From Trileptium ribeirensis (taxonomy: Eukaryota > Nematoda > Enoplea > Enoplida > Thoracostomopsidae): DNA of 64,000 nucleotides. The notes under the pieces are model-generated. The model was given only the letters and a program-made list of their open reading frames with translations. It was not told the origin of the DNA and ran no database searches. Shown here piece after piece: positions 26,201 to 37,230 of the stretch. The stretch lies in assembly GCA_030248225.1 (NCBI GenBank), contig JASANE010012553.1, positions 1 to 64,000 on the forward strand, written 5' to 3'. Made by a program: the position numbers and the translations under genes. The stretch's first letter is position 1; each line of letters begins with the position of its first letter.

Positions 26201-26670
26201 CTTAACGAGTTGAGAGTGAAATGGGAAATTCTCTATGCCTTCTCGACCAACCTGCTACAATGCTTATCTGCAACGATCAAAACTTCATGGACCTCTTTCG
26301 GCTCGTTCGTTTGCTAAACATATATGCACTCTCATTCGTTGAGACAAGCACACAGTCAATTCGTGGCACGAGACTATACAATTTCATTGATCTTATAGAT
26401 ATTGATCCTCATTGCTACACAGATCGAATATACTGAATTGGTATTCATATACTTTCACGGTTCTGTAGCAAATCTCATGCGGTAAATATCGGTTTCAAGT
26501 TGATTTAATTGCTGGCATAAAGTAGAGTTTGAGGGTTCGGTCTTAGAACAAAAGCATAAGTGTGTATGCGTTGTGTTTTAGAAATATCGGCGTCGACCGA
26601 ATGAATCATATAATTTAAGGACAGTAATATACAATATTTGCCGATAAATTATTAATTTATAATTTTTCAG
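23237..26670. other. alpha-catenin intron with two tandem repeats
   Basis: From about 23340 to 23690 a ~170-bp unit occurs twice ('cccttcgaaatga' at 23363 and 'ccctttgaaatga' at 23533). Near 24570-24680 is a decayed relative of the 19531 MITE. The array at 25100-26030 is listed separately. The open frame at 26221-26436 is unsupported. Confidence 0.6.
25100..26030. repeat. ~150-bp degenerate tandem array, about six units
   Basis: Each unit carries a 'ttttcgatttttggac' block (25147, 25449, 25599, 25757 and 25893, with a decayed one near 25295). It is followed by 'cttgagg..cat', 'gtgccctgac', 'cgtaactccttaccgga' and 'ttcaatcgactcagc'. Divergence between units is high, so the array is old. Non-coding. 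Confidence 0.8.
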
Positions 26671-26711
26671 CTGTAATTCGTGCGGATGCTCAAGAAGAAC
26701 ATAGCGATCGA
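26671..26711 (+). CDS. alpha-catenin exon h (linker micro-exon, 41 nt)
   Basis: 2 nt plus 13 codons; acceptor ..aatttttcag, donor gtgagt. The split codon C/CT gives P, then V-I-R-A-D-A-Q-E-E-H-S-D-R. The peptide itself is weakly conserved. It is supported by a long polypyrimidine acceptor, a strong donor and the fact that it is exactly what restores frame between exons g and i. It could be alternatively spliced. Confidence 0.8.
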
Positions 26712-29700
26712 GTGAGTATGATAATCAATATTATGATGTGTATTTTATTTTTGCATTCTGCATGCGATTTAATGTCCTAATTGTTAACTAACGGTTAAAA
26801 TCCAATATCAAGATAGTGTTACATAATTTGAAGTGGAAGGGTACCATCAACCTACAGTGACCATACAAAAAATATTCATGCAAGATCAGAAGTAAATAAA
26901 AGTCCTGCATATTTCGCGAATAATTTTTCCGGTGAAATGTTCACCTTTAGTGCAAATTATTCAGGGAAAATGTTTTAACATTTAAAACTATTCTAAATGA
27001 TCTGACTGCCACTAATGCATTGGCGAACGCTACTGAGTGTATTTTAAATAATAGATAGTTGATAAGATGGGATAGATGAGCCAGCTAGACCAGTTCGGTC
27101 TTTTCACCGGCTCAAGTGCAACATCAGTTTGTGCTATCACACTCTTTACATAACCTAGTATTCTTGACAAGCTCAGATTATGTTCTTTTGCCAAATTCGG
27201 TGTTTCTGTTCCTAATAATTTCGTAGTTCTTCAGTTCCATGCAGTCCATGATGAAGTGCTTCGCAATCTTCGTGTCCACTTAATAAAATTGAATGTTATT
27301 GTCTGATAGACCTATTCTGTTTAGATCGTCCCGTGAGGTTTGTAAGTTTTGTATGTCAATTTTCGCTCGCTCTTTAATTTTTATTTAATTACCAAAGAAA
27401 TTTTGAATTAATAGGTTTGTCTGTTTACGAATCATCCCTCGCCTATGTACTATTAGTACTGTTAAGCCTTTTTCTTTGTTGTTGTGTCCAACCACTTGCC
27501 AACCACAGAGACAGTTAAAACACAGGGGTAGTTGGACTAATGTTCCAGTATTGGGCCAGTGTCCATTTCATTTCTCTCCTTAGCCGCCGTTACCCAGTCC
27601 AAAGTAACCACTTTATTTTTTTCCTATCTCGCTGAGCAACTAACACAGCGCATCGATATTTAACTTGCCTTTTCCCAACGGCCAGCAATGCTGGTTCTTC
27701 TATCCTAAAGGCCCCTATCATAAACTTAAAACTGCCTTTGACCATGGCACATCTTTTAATGGCCAAGGCGTCAACTTGAAACATAGTTGTAGGTAGAGTA
27801 CCTTATGAATCGGTTCTTTATGTATACCTACGTACATGGTGCCCGCGGGCGGGAAAAATCGGAATTCGCTCGAGAACAAGGGGAAAACTGGGAAATATGA
27901 CAGTTTTCCGAAGAAAAAATTATAAACATTTTAAACGCAAACTTTTTAGACATATATTTCGGTTTCGCCCAAACAATGAGTGTTCGTCGGCGAAGTCTAT
28001 TGTGGTTCAACTCTGGCCATGTCTCCGCCTGCATTCAGCTTTATTCTCCTGTATCTGTTAGCCATACCGCCATGTTTCTGGTCGTAAGACTTAGGTAACA
28101 GTAACCAACAGCTCAAAACTGAATATATTCTGGGAATCGGGTTCATTAAACCTAAACCCATTGAAAAGACATGAAATGCACTCTGGACACTAGACAACCA
28201 AATCGTTGTTTTCGGCCTTCAGAAATATATATAAATTGATCTTTTTTGATACCCTGCACGCAGGGAATAACCGGAACCAGCAACCGCAACCGTCTATTTA
28301 AACCGGAACCGGAACCTGGTCTTCGAATTTTATATATAGTAAAAGATATGAAGGAAGAAATTAAGGTATAGTCGACTTAAAATGCATTAAAAATATCTTT
28401 TACATTAAACTTAATGTGTTGCCATGACATTATTGCCGTTCTGAAACTTTAAAGAGATTGAGGAAGTGAATAATATTTATTTATCGATCAATATGTCGTT
28501 TCATTGGCACCCAGAGCAAAAAATGCCTTCTACTATACACCCTTGCGTATACCTCGTCAAATTGAATGTGCTTACAACGCATAGAGCGAAGAATAAACGC
28601 TTTCGCTCTGTCCCTATTCGCCTCCCTTTACTACACATACGTTTGTTAGATGTTGTTGTGTAGGAAACTTGAAATTATTGGTTTATATGATTCAGGAAAA
28701 ATTAATAGATAAAAAGTAATTTTCTGATCAGTGGTAAGAGGCACTGTTTAGGCTAGCGTTGGACAAACAGTGCCCGTCAGTTAGATGATAATGATGATAA
28801 CTTTCTAATCATAATGCTATAAATAATGAGACAAAGTGTTATACTGCTCGCACTGTTTCAATAAATCCAGTTCATTGTCAAGAAAGCAGTTTTGGCTGCG
28901 TTGTAGATAATGTTAGTTCACTTTAATTTCGCCTGATTTACAAAGTTTACAAGCGCATCGGCTGGCGCTTGGCGCAATTTATATTGGCCAAGCATGCGCT
29001 AAGTACTTCTATGTAAGCCATACTCTGTTACTCAGTTGGACTGGTTTAATTCGAACGTAATCCGGAGACTTCTGAATGTGTAAAATAGTTGCTACAAGCA
29101 TCGACTTGGCTTTGATTTGTTAACAAACTGTTGCAGGTTATTATGAAAAATTTCTACTGAAATTATGTGTCCTACTTACGTTTCACATGGCAAATTGCTT
29201 AGTTAATCTTTTTTTTGCTTGGTTGTATTGGAGCTTGATCATTGTATAATATTATATTACATATTTTTGGATCAGTGATGAAGCAAAAATGTGGAAAATT
29301 TCAAACAAAATTTTTAAACCGGAATTCCGGTTCCGGTATGATTTTTGCCCTTTGCCGGAACCGTATCCGGAACACGATTTTCGCCGGAACCGGAATTCCG
29401 GTGACTCCCTGCCTGCACGTAATATATAATCAGACAAGCGAAAACGCATAATATTTTAAAATCGAGTTCGTGGACCGTAAAACCCTTGGAACCTCATGAC
29501 AAGGTATAATATAGTCAAGTTGGACTCTAGATAGCAAAAGCGTGGTATCCAGCGTGTTTGATAACTTAATAGGCACTCATTCTAAGGTAAAAACAATCAA
29601 TAACACGGTGAAATGTGAAAAATTGCTATTTCTGGCAAAGGCTCGATGAACAATTTTCAGGCCCACAACGGCACAGACTGTGGTCTCACAAAAAAGTCGA

Positions 29701-31002
29701 AGTTATCAAAGTGGTAAATCTCGATTAGTTGATTGTGAGTAATTGTCTCCATTTTTCGATGCGAAACCTGTGTGGCGAGATATGGGTTTCGAAAAACTGG
29801 TACCCGTATTGCCAAATTTGCAAATAACCGTGAAATATCCGTTTTTTGCCATTTTGGCCATTAGATGGGATCAAAGCTGCTCCCGTTCTAGAAAAGGACA
29901 ATATAATCGTCGAAATTTTTGCTATCGAATAAAAAATTTGTCTAAATACTTCCATCCAAAAATGAGTTATGAACGACAGTGACAGATCAAAAAAATTTTC
30001 ACGATTTTTCCTCCTAGCACCTTCAATGGAAACTCCGCTTGGTCCGTTTGAATGAATGGTTGAATAGTCTGTATAGCAGAGTAAGTCTAATTCTATGTGC
30101 TTAATACCTGTCTTATCCTTATAGCTCCAATTAAAAGTATGTCTCATTGACATAGCAATGTCACAAAACAGGTTAAGCAAGCTTTCAATGTCATTGACTA
30201 AGAATTTTAAGTATGGATTATTACCTCGCCAGCGATCTAGGTTTTTACGTCTAAGATTATTTTACGGCAATTTCTTTGACTACTCCCGTCAACTGTATGT
30301 ATAGCATTGTCTCGATACACCAGTGTTGATATTACTGCACCAGTAATTATGCAGCAAGGAAAGGCTTGAACCTTCTCTAACGTTTTACGATAGGTCATTT
30401 TATCGAATGCTATTCCACCAGCACACCACTCCATAAAGGAGTGATGCATTGACGGCCGCCCTATAAAGAAAACAGAAAGTTGTGGGCGTAGTCTTCAATA
30501 GCTAACGCCCAACATAAAAGATGTATGTCATAGATACAATGGATATGATAAGCACAAAAATGTGTCGTAAGAGCAACATCGAGTTGAAAAGCAAATACAC
30601 TGAAAATCATATTTTGTCGATAGGGGACACCCCTAAAGCCATGTTTACCCCCGCTGATATTCCTGAAATCTCTTCACGCCATTAGTGTTGTCGATGGCAC
30701 TCGGGATATTTTCTCAAAAAATTGGTGTAGAATTTGTTAAAAAATGAGATAAAATTGGTAAAATAGGAACAGGGCTTTACTTGAAGCGTTCGGATTAACT
30801 GCCTGAAGAAACCCCGTTTCCAGCGGTACCGAATTATATCAGTCAAGCGACAAAAAACTAAAATTTCAAAAGAAAATCTGATAAGGCAACATGTTGCGAA
30901 CGTGGAACGAGCAAGTGCTTTACGTTCAGCTGTCAGTTGAGAAGTGCTGTAAACTGTGGCTTTGAACATCATACATAAGCTTTTTGTGACAAGTCTTTTT
31001 AG
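26712..31002. other. alpha-catenin intron with hAT copy
   Basis: Contains the hAT-like element at 28261-29411. From about 27060 to 28200 the sequence is less AT-biased and has short minus-strand open frames, but none matches a known family by eye; it may be an old retroelement remnant. From 29420 to 31002 nothing is recognised. Confidence 0.55.
28261..29411 (-). mobile_element. hAT-like non-autonomous element, copy a (inverted)
   Basis: 1151 bp, ends CAGGGAATAACCGGAA..CCGGTGACTCCCTG, flanked by a perfect 8-bp target-site duplication CCTGCACG (28253-28260 and 29412-29419). CAGGG-type ends with 8-bp duplications are the established hallmark of hAT transposons. Subterminal CCGGAA repeats lie at both ends. 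No transposase, so it is non-autonomous. Orientation is opposite to the other three copies. Confidence 0.93.
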
Positions 31003-31184
31003 GCGGTTATGCGACAACTACCTGCGGAAGAGCAGCGTAAAATCCAAGCACAAGTTCAGTTATTTAACCTTGAGCGACAACGATTTGATCGAGAAGTTGC
31101 GAAATGGGACGACTCAGGCAATGACATCATTGTTCTTGCGAAACACATGTGCATGATCATGATGGAAATGACTGATTTTACCAG
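31003..31184 (+). CDS. alpha-catenin exon i (start of actin-binding domain)
   Basis: 60 codons plus 2 nt; acceptor ..tctttttag, donor gtatga. Encodes A-V-M-R-Q-L-P-A-E-E-Q-R-K-I, then K-W-D-D-S-G-N-D-I-I-V-L-A-K and M-C-M-I-M-M-E-M-T-D-F-T. This is the most conserved block of the family, covering the first helices of the actin-binding five-helix bundle. Confidence 0.97.
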
Positions 31185-32297
31185 GTATGAACCTCACTTG
31201 ACATACAATGTTTATTTTGTTTTTTTACTTTTATTAGACATCATTTTGATTTTAATCTGCATTTCTGGATTGATACTATGAAAACAAAGAGCATGTTTGA
31301 TAAGCCAGTTTACGTTGTTTTAATGACCGTCCCACTGTTTTTGTGACCTTCCTCAAATTAATTTTTTGCGTACATTTTTCGTACATTTATGTTTTATATT
31401 TGTGTTCGATTGTATTGTGCGTTGATTGACGACTGATCATACATTGGCACCTACACGGAAGCTGGCCTTTCCACTTGCCGAAAAATGTGGGGCGTTTCCA
31501 CGGGGCCCATGGTCATTGTCGGGGATAAATCCCGAGTGCGGAGGACGAAGTTCCAGTTTTTGTGCATATTTTTGACCAGTTTTCTTGCTTGGTGTACGCA
31601 TTTTCGGCACTGATGATATTATTAGGAGTTGTAGCTGCCTTAATAATTAACCCTGAAGACTGTCTTTCCCACCAGTTATGTTTATTTTGTCTATATTATG
31701 TGTTCTGACTCAATGTGAAACAAGGTGAAATTTTAAAAAGTGGCGTGAGAGCAGACACGACGTTTTTGCCGAATGGATGGGAGACTCCTCATCTCCAGTA
31801 ATGGGCATGCCATTGAAGCAATTTACTCTAGGGGTGGCGCTTTCCACTACATAAAAACTACCTGTGGTATTGACATGGGACCCCACAGCTGCAACCTGGG
31901 GTGGCAGGAGTACTTGCGTTGTAATTACAGTCAGGTTACCTGGGGGTAAATAATATATGTGTTACCGTGTTTTTACAATTTGTACGTCGTGTGACGTACA
32001 AGTAACATTCCTTATGTATTGTTTCACTACTGAAAGCTGTGTTTTTAGCAAACTGTGCCCCATTTTATTGAGGACTTTATTTAAATAAGCGAAATGGTAG
32101 TAATACTGGCCATCCGTAATCCATCGGCTGTTGTTAGGATGATTACATTTATGAGCCACAGGATACCCAGAATGTCACTGGAGCTGATCTGGCGGCAGAT
32201 AAAGTTTATCTGAGGGTGGACTTCCTCTAACGTTTGGAGGTCAGCTACTGTTTATTAATGTGATTAATTATCGTTTGAGGTTGTTTCTGAGTTTTAG
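31185..32297. other. alpha-catenin intron, decayed repeat only
   Basis: About 31450-31560 is a GC-rich relative of the 19531 MITE. Nothing else is recognised. Confidence 0.6.
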
Positions 32298-32403
32298 AGG
32301 GCGAGGCCCGTTAAAGAATACAATGGATGTGATCAATGCTGCTAAAAAGATCTCAGAAGCTGGGACGAAATTGAAAAACTTAGCCAAAAAAATAGCTGAC
32401 GAA
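32298..32403 (+). CDS. alpha-catenin exon j (actin-binding domain)
   Basis: 1 nt plus 35 codons; acceptor ..gagttttag, donor gtaatg. The split codon AG/A gives R, then G-R-G-P-L-K-N-T-M-D-V-I-N-A-A-K-K-I-S-E-A-G and I-A-D-E. Family equivalent: G-K-G-P-L-K-N-T-S-D-V-I-S-A-A-K-K-I-A-E-A-G. Confidence 0.96.
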
Positions 32404-33599
32404 GTAATGTATATTACATGACATTGATTCATTAAATTCGTAGTATAGTGAGTGCAACGAGTGTAGCGGGGAATTCTCTCTGGCCAGAGAGGCAAGTTTC
32501 GGCGGTGACGGTTTCTGGGGGATGATACGCATAACTCAGCTTCGGCTAGGCAGATTTACTCGCACGCAAGCTCATTCAAATCTTGAAATTTCTATTTGTC
32601 CTCTTTATTTAGATACTAAAACTTATGTACTTCATTTCTTTTTGGTCGTAAAAGCGTGCTGGAAGGGCTCTGGTCGGGCGGTTAAGAAAGGGTCTAACAT
32701 AACATATTATGGACTGTTGTATCTTCGTACAAGTAATGCAAATATCAGAGCAAATTAGGATAATTTTGTAGAGCAAACGCCTTTATATGACTATAAAATC
32801 TTCGCCTTGAGTGTTTTTGAATGGGGCCACCAGAGAATCCTCGTAAACTGCAATATATCCGTAAACCATCCAGGGATATTGCTATTATTGTTCTAATTTT
32901 ATTGAGCATTTAACCTCTATATAGCTGCATATAATGTGTTGCTACTGTCATTTTTTAATTTGCAGGGCTGTATTAAAATGTGGTTTTGAATGGGCTGAAG
33001 AGAAACTGCATGTAACCGTAACCGCTCTAGCTATATGGCTGATTAGGTGTCATTTTGTAGAGCCGCTGACAGGTCGAATATGGTTCGTCGTCCAGTTGTC
33101 TGAAATAACGATTTTTCAATTTTCAGCGTGTTATTGCGTGTTTTACTGTACAATGAGTGCCTATTAAGTTATCCAGCACGCTGGATACGATGGCTTTGCT
33201 ATTTAGAGTCTAACTTTACTATATTATACCTTTTCATAAAGTTTCAAGGGTTTTACATTTCAAGGGTCTCAAGGGAAACCGGTATTCGAAATGTATTCTA
33301 TTTTCGTCTGTTTGGTCATTGCGTCAAGAATTTATTGTCTAAATAGGTTTTCCGGTAGTCTCAATACGATGGTTTGGTGATATAGAGACCAGCACAAATA
33401 CTTGATGCGTTGTCAGTGTTGTTTTCGATGAGTTTAGGGTTAAAGAGGTTTTAGGATTTTCAGTGGGTTCAGGGTTTAAGAGGTCTTAGGGTGGTATATA
33501 CGTTAAACACAGCCTTTTACATATGATTAAACAAAATCATAACTGAAAAATAAAACCACACTCGCTCTGTTTCACACTCGCTGGCGAGTTACTAGCTCT

Positions 33600-36010
33600 A
33601 TTTTAAGATCTGAAATTTAATCTCAATCTTAGCGTATTTAGCAAGAATATTTCATTGTTACTTGCTAAAATCAAAACATTTCTTTCATTGTATATAATGT
33701 TCCATTGCGTATGCTTACTTTGAAAGCAATAGCTATTGAACTGGTTGTAAATTTTTCGCTAGAGGATCAACATTTTGCTTAGATTACCCATGCTGCTCCA
33801 TGCTTGTTAATTAGAGAGGTTTGGGACTGTCAGATGACCTATTTTTGTATCTTTTTTCAGATTAAAATTGGTTGTTTGGGCGGGAGTGACTGTTTTGGAT
33901 GACCATTATAATAATTATAGATCATCAAAATTGGTATTTTAAGCCTTTTAAAGTAGCAACATTATGCTCCAGATACTCATATTGCTCCATATAAGCAAGT
34001 TAACGTTTGGCGCACAGAGATAAATCATTTTCGTTCTATTTAAATCCTAATACCAGAGAGTAACCAGAATTCTGGTTCCGCGGAAAATCGTGTTCCGAAT
34101 ACGGTTTTGGCAAAAGGCAAAAACCATACCGGAACCGGAATACTGTTTAAAAAAATTTTGTATAAAGTTTTTCACGTTTTTGCTTCGTGTTTAGTCCAAA
34201 CATGTAATAGATACACAATGATCAAGTTCCAAGACAACCAAACAAAAGAAAACAAAACTCAGCAAATTGTCCTGTGAATCCTAGGTAGGACACTTATCTG
34301 TAAGAATTCTTTCTCTTGACCCTGCAGGAGTTTGTTAACAAAACAAACCAAGTCGATGCGTGTAGAATCTATTTTACCCATTCAGAAGTCTGCGTTGTAT
34401 GTTAGAATTAAACCGGTAAGAATCGGTAACAGAATATGAATTGTTTAGAAGTACTTAGCTGTAAGCTTGGCTAAAACAACCGGCGTCAAGCACCAGCCAG
34501 TGCGCTTGTAAACTTTTTAAATCAGATTACCTTGGAGTAAAGTAACATGTGCAACTTTCTAGAAGCTGCATTCATGGTAATGAACTGTATTTATTGAAAC
34601 TGTGCTAGCAGTATCACAGTTTATAGCATTTTTATCAGAAAGTCATCATCATCATCTAGCCGAAGGGCACTGGCTAATCAAAGCTAGCCTAAACATTGTC
34701 TCTGACCACTGACGAGAAAATTGTTATAGGCCTCCTTTTATTCTTTTTTATAACCACATAAATCAATAATTTCAAGATTCCTACGGAACAACGTGTAACA
34801 AACGTATGTGCAATAAAGGCGGCGGTTTCAGACAGAGGGAATGTGTTTATTCTGCGCTCCATGCGTTAGAAGCACATTTTGCTTGACGCAATTTATGCAA
34901 GGTCGTATAGTGGAAGGCACTTCTTTGCTCTGGGTGCCCAAAAACGACGTACTGTCAATAAATAAACGTTATTAGCTTCCTCAGTCTCTACAAAATCCCG
35001 AAGAGGCAATAATGTCATCGCAATACATTAAGTTTAGTGTAAAAGTTATTTTAATACATTTTAAATCCATTATACCTTTATTTTTCTTCCTTCGTTTGTT
35101 TTACTATAAGTTTCGAAGACTAGGTTCAGAATCCGGTTTAAAAGGACGGTTCCGGTTACTAGTTCCGGTTCCGGTTATTCCCCGCCTAATAGGTGAAAAT
35201 TCGTTATTTTGAACGTTAATGGTTTACTTTTGGTGATCATAGTAATCATAAATATTCTAAAAATTGTAATTTTAACATCTAAAATGTCAATTTTAGCGAC
35301 TTTAGGCGACTAATCTTTCTTGGCAAATAGCCAAAAATTGCTTCCGACAATATTATTTATTTCCTGTTTTCATTGACTCAGTTTGCTTCATTTGAGGTAT
35401 TGAAATGGGTGTAAAAATGTCGTTAAATTAGCAATATTTTGCTCAAAAATTACCCAAATTTGCCCTACTTAGGGAGGTTTAGCGCATACAGATTAACTAT
35501 TTATGTATCTATTTCGATTACATGAGGTGAAAATTGGTTGTTTTGAGTAGGAATATTTTTAGTAATCATAGATGTCAGATTTGTGATTTTAGAACCTGAA
35601 AATACCAATTTCAGCGATTTTAGCATGAATGTTTTATGTTTTTTGATAAGTAATAAAAACGTATTGCTTGCAACAATTCGTTTATCATATTCCGTTGACC
35701 CAGTGTCATTAGTTTGAATTATACAGCTATTGAACTGGCTGTAAAATTTTTGTTAAAGTAACAACCTGCTCAGTTTACTACATGTAGATTATTTAAAGAG
35801 GTTTAGCGCAGTCAGGTGTACTAATTTTGCATCTTTCTCAATTTATTGTAATAAATGAAAATTGGTTGCCTGGTTGGGACTTTGAGCGTCCATACGGTAA
35901 TCATAGATACTAAAAAATGTGGTTTTAAGACCAATAAATATTAATTTTGGTGATTATTTAATTTAGCAATTTTAGAAATTTTGATGTGCTTGCAACGAAT
36001 TCTTTACATA
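33600..36010. repeat. ~330-bp tandem array interrupted by hAT copy b
   Basis: Unit marker 'gtgaaaattggttg' at about 33862, at the hAT junction (35191), and at 35528 and 35856. A second marker 'gaggtttagcgca' is at 35471 and 35797 (326 bp apart). One unit is shorter (~190 bp). The hAT element sits just before the marker in one unit; removing it and one copy of the duplication rejoins the unit. Confidence 0.75.
34054..35184 (+). mobile_element. hAT-like non-autonomous element, copy b
   Basis: 1131 bp, decayed ends CAGAGAGTAACC..GGTTATTCCCCG. Target-site duplication CCTAATAC/CCTAATAG (34046-34053 and 35185-35192, 7 of 8 bases). Homologous along its length to the copies at 28261 and 58772, with more substitutions. 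Non-coding. Confidence 0.9.
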
Positions 36011-36181
36011 TTGACTCAGTATGGCTAGTTTGAAGGTGATATCTTCCTTGAAGTTGCAACGTTATTATTGCGAGGAGTGTCATTGCAAAGTAACCCATTT
36101 GTGCTTGGACCACGGATTAATTTTGTGTTATTACATTTTTAATATAACTTTGTTACTTCACATTTACTATATTTTCTTCAG

Positions 36182-36268
36182 TGCGTTCAATCTGAAACAA
36201 CCAAAGACTTAGATGCATATCTTCAGCGTATTACGCTTTACTGCCATCAGCTGAATATCACATCAAAG
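36182..36268 (+). CDS. alpha-catenin exon k (last exon found)
   Basis: 29 codons, phase 0 at both ends; acceptor ..attttcttcag, donor gtttgt. Peptide C-V-Q-S-E-T-T-K-D-L-D-A-Y-L-Q-R-I-T-L-Y-C-H-Q-L-N-I-T-S-K matches the family block A-Y-L-Q-R-I-A-L-Y-C-H-Q-L-N-I-C-S-K. The strong donor shows the gene continues, but the next exon (expected to begin V-K-A-E/D-V-Q) was not found. A TA-flanked MITE end starts only 22 bp after this exon. Confidence 0.95.
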
Positions 36269-36290
36269 GTTTGTTTCTTGTATTTAGATA

Positions 36291-36418
36291 CAGTTACAAT
36301 CAGAATTAAGTGCACTTAAAATCGAACGCAGCCAAAATCGAACCATAGCGCAATCGATCGATCTTCGTTTAAACGAAATTGAATTCGTTAAATGCGAACT
36401 AACATTTTTTACTAAACA
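36291..36418. mobile_element. CAGTTACA MITE, one-armed copy
   Basis: Begins after TA with CAGTTACAATCAGAATTAAG and matches the inverted right arm of the 21769-22034 element for about 130 bp (shared blocks 'aaaatcgaacgca', 'gatcgatct', 'cgtttaaac', 'aactaacatttttta'). No second end is found. It starts 22 bp past the exon k donor. Confidence 0.65.
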
Positions 36419-36544
36419 GTTTGTCTTATAAGCAAAGTGCTACATTTCGAGTGTTGAATAGGTAATTCAGAGATATGTACACAACTGCATTGAGCAATAA
36501 ATTTCTTTTAAACGGCTGCTAGAGACTTTTGTCTTTAATGATTC

Positions 36545-37230
36545 TTTGTTTAAACCGTAATAACCACAAATGCAACAAATTAGAACATTTCGTTAAAAGT
36601 CACGACAGCATGCATGGCTTACAGGTTGGGGCCTGCGATACAGTATAATTCCAAAAATCTACATCTGTTACAGATACACTCAAATAAATCACTTCATCGT
36701 TTTCAACATGCTCGAAACCTTTACAAACACAAATACAATAAATTATAACATTACGTTGAAACTGACGAAATTATACATGGCTCAAGAGGGCAGCCGTGAG
36801 ATGCAGTATTATTCCAAAAAGAGTACATCGATCACATATACACTCAAATAAATCAATTCATAGTTTTCAGCATGCTCGAAACCTTTACAGCCACAAAAAG
36901 CAGCAAATTATAACATTACGTTGAAAATCACGGAATTATGCATAGCTCAAGAGGGTATAATGGGATATAGTACCAATTCAAAAAGTCTGCGTGGATCAAA
37001 TGTACACTAAAATAAATCAAGTCGTCGTTTTCAGCATCCTCGAAATACTTCACATCCACAAATACAACAAATTATAACATTATGTTGAAACTGACGAAAT
37101 TATGTATGGCTCAAGGGAGAAAGCCGTGGGATACAGTACTATTCCAAAAACAGTACATCGGTCACATATACACTAAAATTATATCAATTAATCTTCTTCA
37201 GCATCCTCGAAAACATTTGCAGCCATAAAT
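36545..37230. repeat. ~165-bp tandem array, left block
   Basis: Units marked by 'ctcgaaacctttaca' at about 36714, 36877, 37042 and 37207 (163-165 bp apart), with an earlier unit at 36545. Each contains 'aaattataacattacgttgaaa', 'atggctcaaga' and 'acatatacac'. The block is cut by the transposon at 37231. Confidence 0.85.

Larger units (their letters stand above)
32404..36181. other. alpha-catenin intron with ~330-bp array split by hAT
   Basis: About 32870-33070 is a single unit related to the 12.2-kb array. The tandem array and hAT element that fill 33600-36010 are listed separately. No exon between exons j and k is needed or seen. Confidence 0.6.
5513..36268 (+). other. alpha-catenin gene, 11 internal exons visible
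   Basis: Spliced gene for alpha-catenin, the vinculin-family protein that links cadherin-bound beta-catenin to F-actin at adherens junctions. Eleven exons (204, 234, 93, 157, 201, 152, 52, 41, 182, 106 and 87 nt) sum to 1509 nt, exactly 503 codons, with every junction in phase and every intron GT..AG. The visible protein runs from the start of the M region (I-S-G-A-A-L) to the middle of the actin-binding domain (L-Y-C-H-Q-L-N). Order and local motifs match the known family throughout. The N-terminal beta-catenin-binding/dimerisation part lies before the first exon and is not in view. The C-terminal part (family motif A-S-Y-V-A-S-T-K and after) was searched for to about 53 kb and not found. 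Introns of 0.7-4.3 kb are repeat-filled. No frameshift or stop occurs in any exon, so I take the gene as functional. Confidence 0.95.
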
